5,807 nt of DNA from Geobacteraceae bacterium (GTDB lineage: Bacteria > Desulfobacterota > Desulfuromonadia > Desulfuromonadales > Geopsychrobacteraceae). Each line of letters begins with the position of its first letter. The first letter of the stretch is position 1. The notes below the pieces were generated by a model. That model was not told the DNA's origin. It worked only from the letters and a program-made list of their open reading frames with translations, and searched no databases. The position numbers and the translations under genes are program-made. This document shows, piece after piece, positions 4,911-5,807 of this stretch. The stretch spans positions 1 to 5,807 of the forward strand of contig JAMOPE010000436.1 in NCBI GenBank assembly GCA_027064785.1. Reading direction: 5' to 3'.

Positions 4911-5807
4911 TCAGTGCCGGTTTGCAACCACTCTGGCATCAGTTTGTTCCTGCAGTACCGGACATTCCAACCCGATACATTCCTGATTCTGGTGGCGTTG
5001 GTAGCAACCGATGATCGCATCTGCCTGCAACGCAATCAGCAGGTACTCTTTTGATAACTCCGCTGCTTTTTTCAGTCCCAGCCAGCAATCACGTTGACAG
5101 CAGCGAGCCGCTTTCAGATCGGCAATATCGGCGAGAACCTGCTGGGTAATCTGCTGGACAATTTGACGTTGCTCTGCTTTGACCGGGTTGGCCTGCAACA
5201 GCAGGCTGAAGGCGATACCAACCCCGGTTGCCGAGCCGCAAATCCCGGTAAAGGCACAGCTTCCGCCGATAATCTGATTGCCGCGACGGATCGCAGTCGC
5301 AATGAGATCGTCCTCAATTAGCCCACCACTGTTGCGATAAGCGGTCACAATAACTGCTGGCATCAGGGCATGGTGTTCGGGGCCGTGAACCGGAATCGAT
5401 GGATGCTTTCGTAACCGCGCCAGTATTTCAAGCATATCGGTTTCTGTTGCTTCAACGCAAAGGTGTTCCATGACGGCGAGAGCATCCTCACTGTGGCAAT
5501 GATCGCAGACAAAGTGACGTTTGTCACAATGGGCGTTTGCCAGTGCTGTTTGCCCACAGTAATGGCACGTCAGTTCAACTTCCCGTTCGGGATAGATCAG
5601 TCTGTTACCGCACACCATACAACCCGATCGATATTTGATCACTGAGGGTGCAGGAGATGTTGGTTTGTCAGCTTCTGGTGGTAACGCGCAGGCACACCCG
5701 TCAGCAAGATCGAGATTGGTGACGGCTCCATTGTCATCCAGCAGAAAAATGTGTTCTTCAAGGTGTTCTGCCAGGTCATGGGCGATCAGCGTTTTCTGGC
5801 CGGGAAA
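4911..5807 (-). CDS. DUF5714-type cysteine-rich protein, 5' end beyond the window
   Basis: The frame is open from the window edge (5807) to the TGA at 4911-4913, giving 298 visible residues. Residues 1-40 (FPGQKTLIAHDLAEHLEEHI to DGCAC) belong to an unidentified upstream part with a CxC at 38/40, followed by a Pro-rich linker (about 42-55). The DUF5714-like region follows: CxxC at 63/66, CxxC at 81/84, Cys94, CxxC at 101/104 (four zinc-ribbon-like half-sites), then HGPEHH (141-146), GGSCAFTGICG with Cys184 and Cys190, Cys236/237/241 and Cys268, 277, 282. In all 18 cysteines are visible, strongly suggesting zinc or iron-sulfur binding. The biochemical role of DUF5714 is not established to my knowledge. 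A GTG at 5642 would start at the DUF5714 part, but it has no SD and the frame runs through it, so I treat it as an internal Val. It lies 72 bases upstream of the nitroreductase gene on the same strand. The family name is from memory of the CxxC and HGPEHH pattern; moderate confidence. Confidence 0.78.
   Translation of the reverse strand, partial: FPGQKTLIAHDLAEHLEEHIFLLDDNGAVTNLDLADGCACALPPEADKPTSPAPSVIKYRSGCMVCGNRLIYPEREVELTCHYCGQTALANAHCDKRHFVCDHCHSEDALAVMEHLCVEATETDMLEILARLRKHPSIPVHGPEHHALMPAVIVTAYRNSGGLIEDDLIATAIRRGNQIIGGSCAFTGICGSATGVGIAFSLLLQANPVKAEQRQIVQQITQQVLADIADLKAARCCQRDCWLGLKKAAELSKEYLLIALQADAIIGCYQRHQNQECIGLECPVLQEQTDARVVANRH

Noticed and set aside
5640..5642. GTG as the start of the DUF5714-type protein
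   Set aside because: No SD lies upstream and the frame stays open for 55 more codons to the window edge with protein-like composition.
1..5807. tRNA, rRNA, CRISPR, insertion sequence or phage signatures
   Set aside because: No regular repeats, transposase/integrase-like protein, terminal inverted repeats or tRNA-like cloverleaf were seen; gene content and composition look uniform.

Overview
The window is a piece of ordinary chromosome from a Gram-negative bacterium with roughly balanced base composition. The protein set suggests a deltaproteobacterial, Desulfuromonas/Pelobacter/Geobacter-like organism: a basic S21 protein, a roughly 480-residue GAPDH with an N-terminal extension, a class II aldolase, an outer-membrane lipoprotein and a cysteine-rich DUF5714 protein. 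This lineage assignment is inference from protein resemblance. No phage, insertion sequence, CRISPR array, tRNA or rRNA gene was seen. No gene-free stretch exceeds 300 bases; the longest is the 255-base divergent region between gap and the aldolase gene.

Left part (1-588): the window opens inside the last 75 codons of a THUMP/RlmL-type RNA methyltransferase gene, recognised by its NPPY motif. A good sigma-70-type promoter overlaps that gene's stop codon and drives a short leader with a 5'-terminal hairpin, followed by rpsU (ribosomal protein S21). rpsU is closed at once by a strong bidirectional terminator, so here it is a single-gene unit and not the head of an rpsU-dnaG-rpoD operon.

Central part (589-3348): two enzymes of the glycolysis/gluconeogenesis trunk are divergently transcribed. 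They are a GAPDH carrying about 130 extra N-terminal residues (minus strand) and a zinc-dependent class II fructose-bisphosphate aldolase (plus strand). The 255-base gap between them holds candidate promoters for both and a perfect 13-base AT palindrome inside the spacer of the gap promoter. A second strong bidirectional terminator ends the aldolase transcript and also the lipoprotein transcript arriving from the other side.

Right part (3373-5807, all minus strand): in transcription order come a DUF5714-type cysteine-rich protein that is cut by the window edge, an NfsB-like FMN nitroreductase and a small lipoprotein of unknown function. The first two are 72 bases apart and may be co-transcribed; the lipoprotein follows after 176 bases with its own strong ribosome-binding site. 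The DUF5714 reading frame continues without a stop to the window edge, so the protein is longer than its first plausible internal start would suggest.

Nothing here forms an obvious new multi-gene system. The most interesting points are the extended DUF5714 protein, the architecture and coenzyme site of the GAPDH, the divergent gap/fba control region, and two terminators that share an unusual internal stem architecture.
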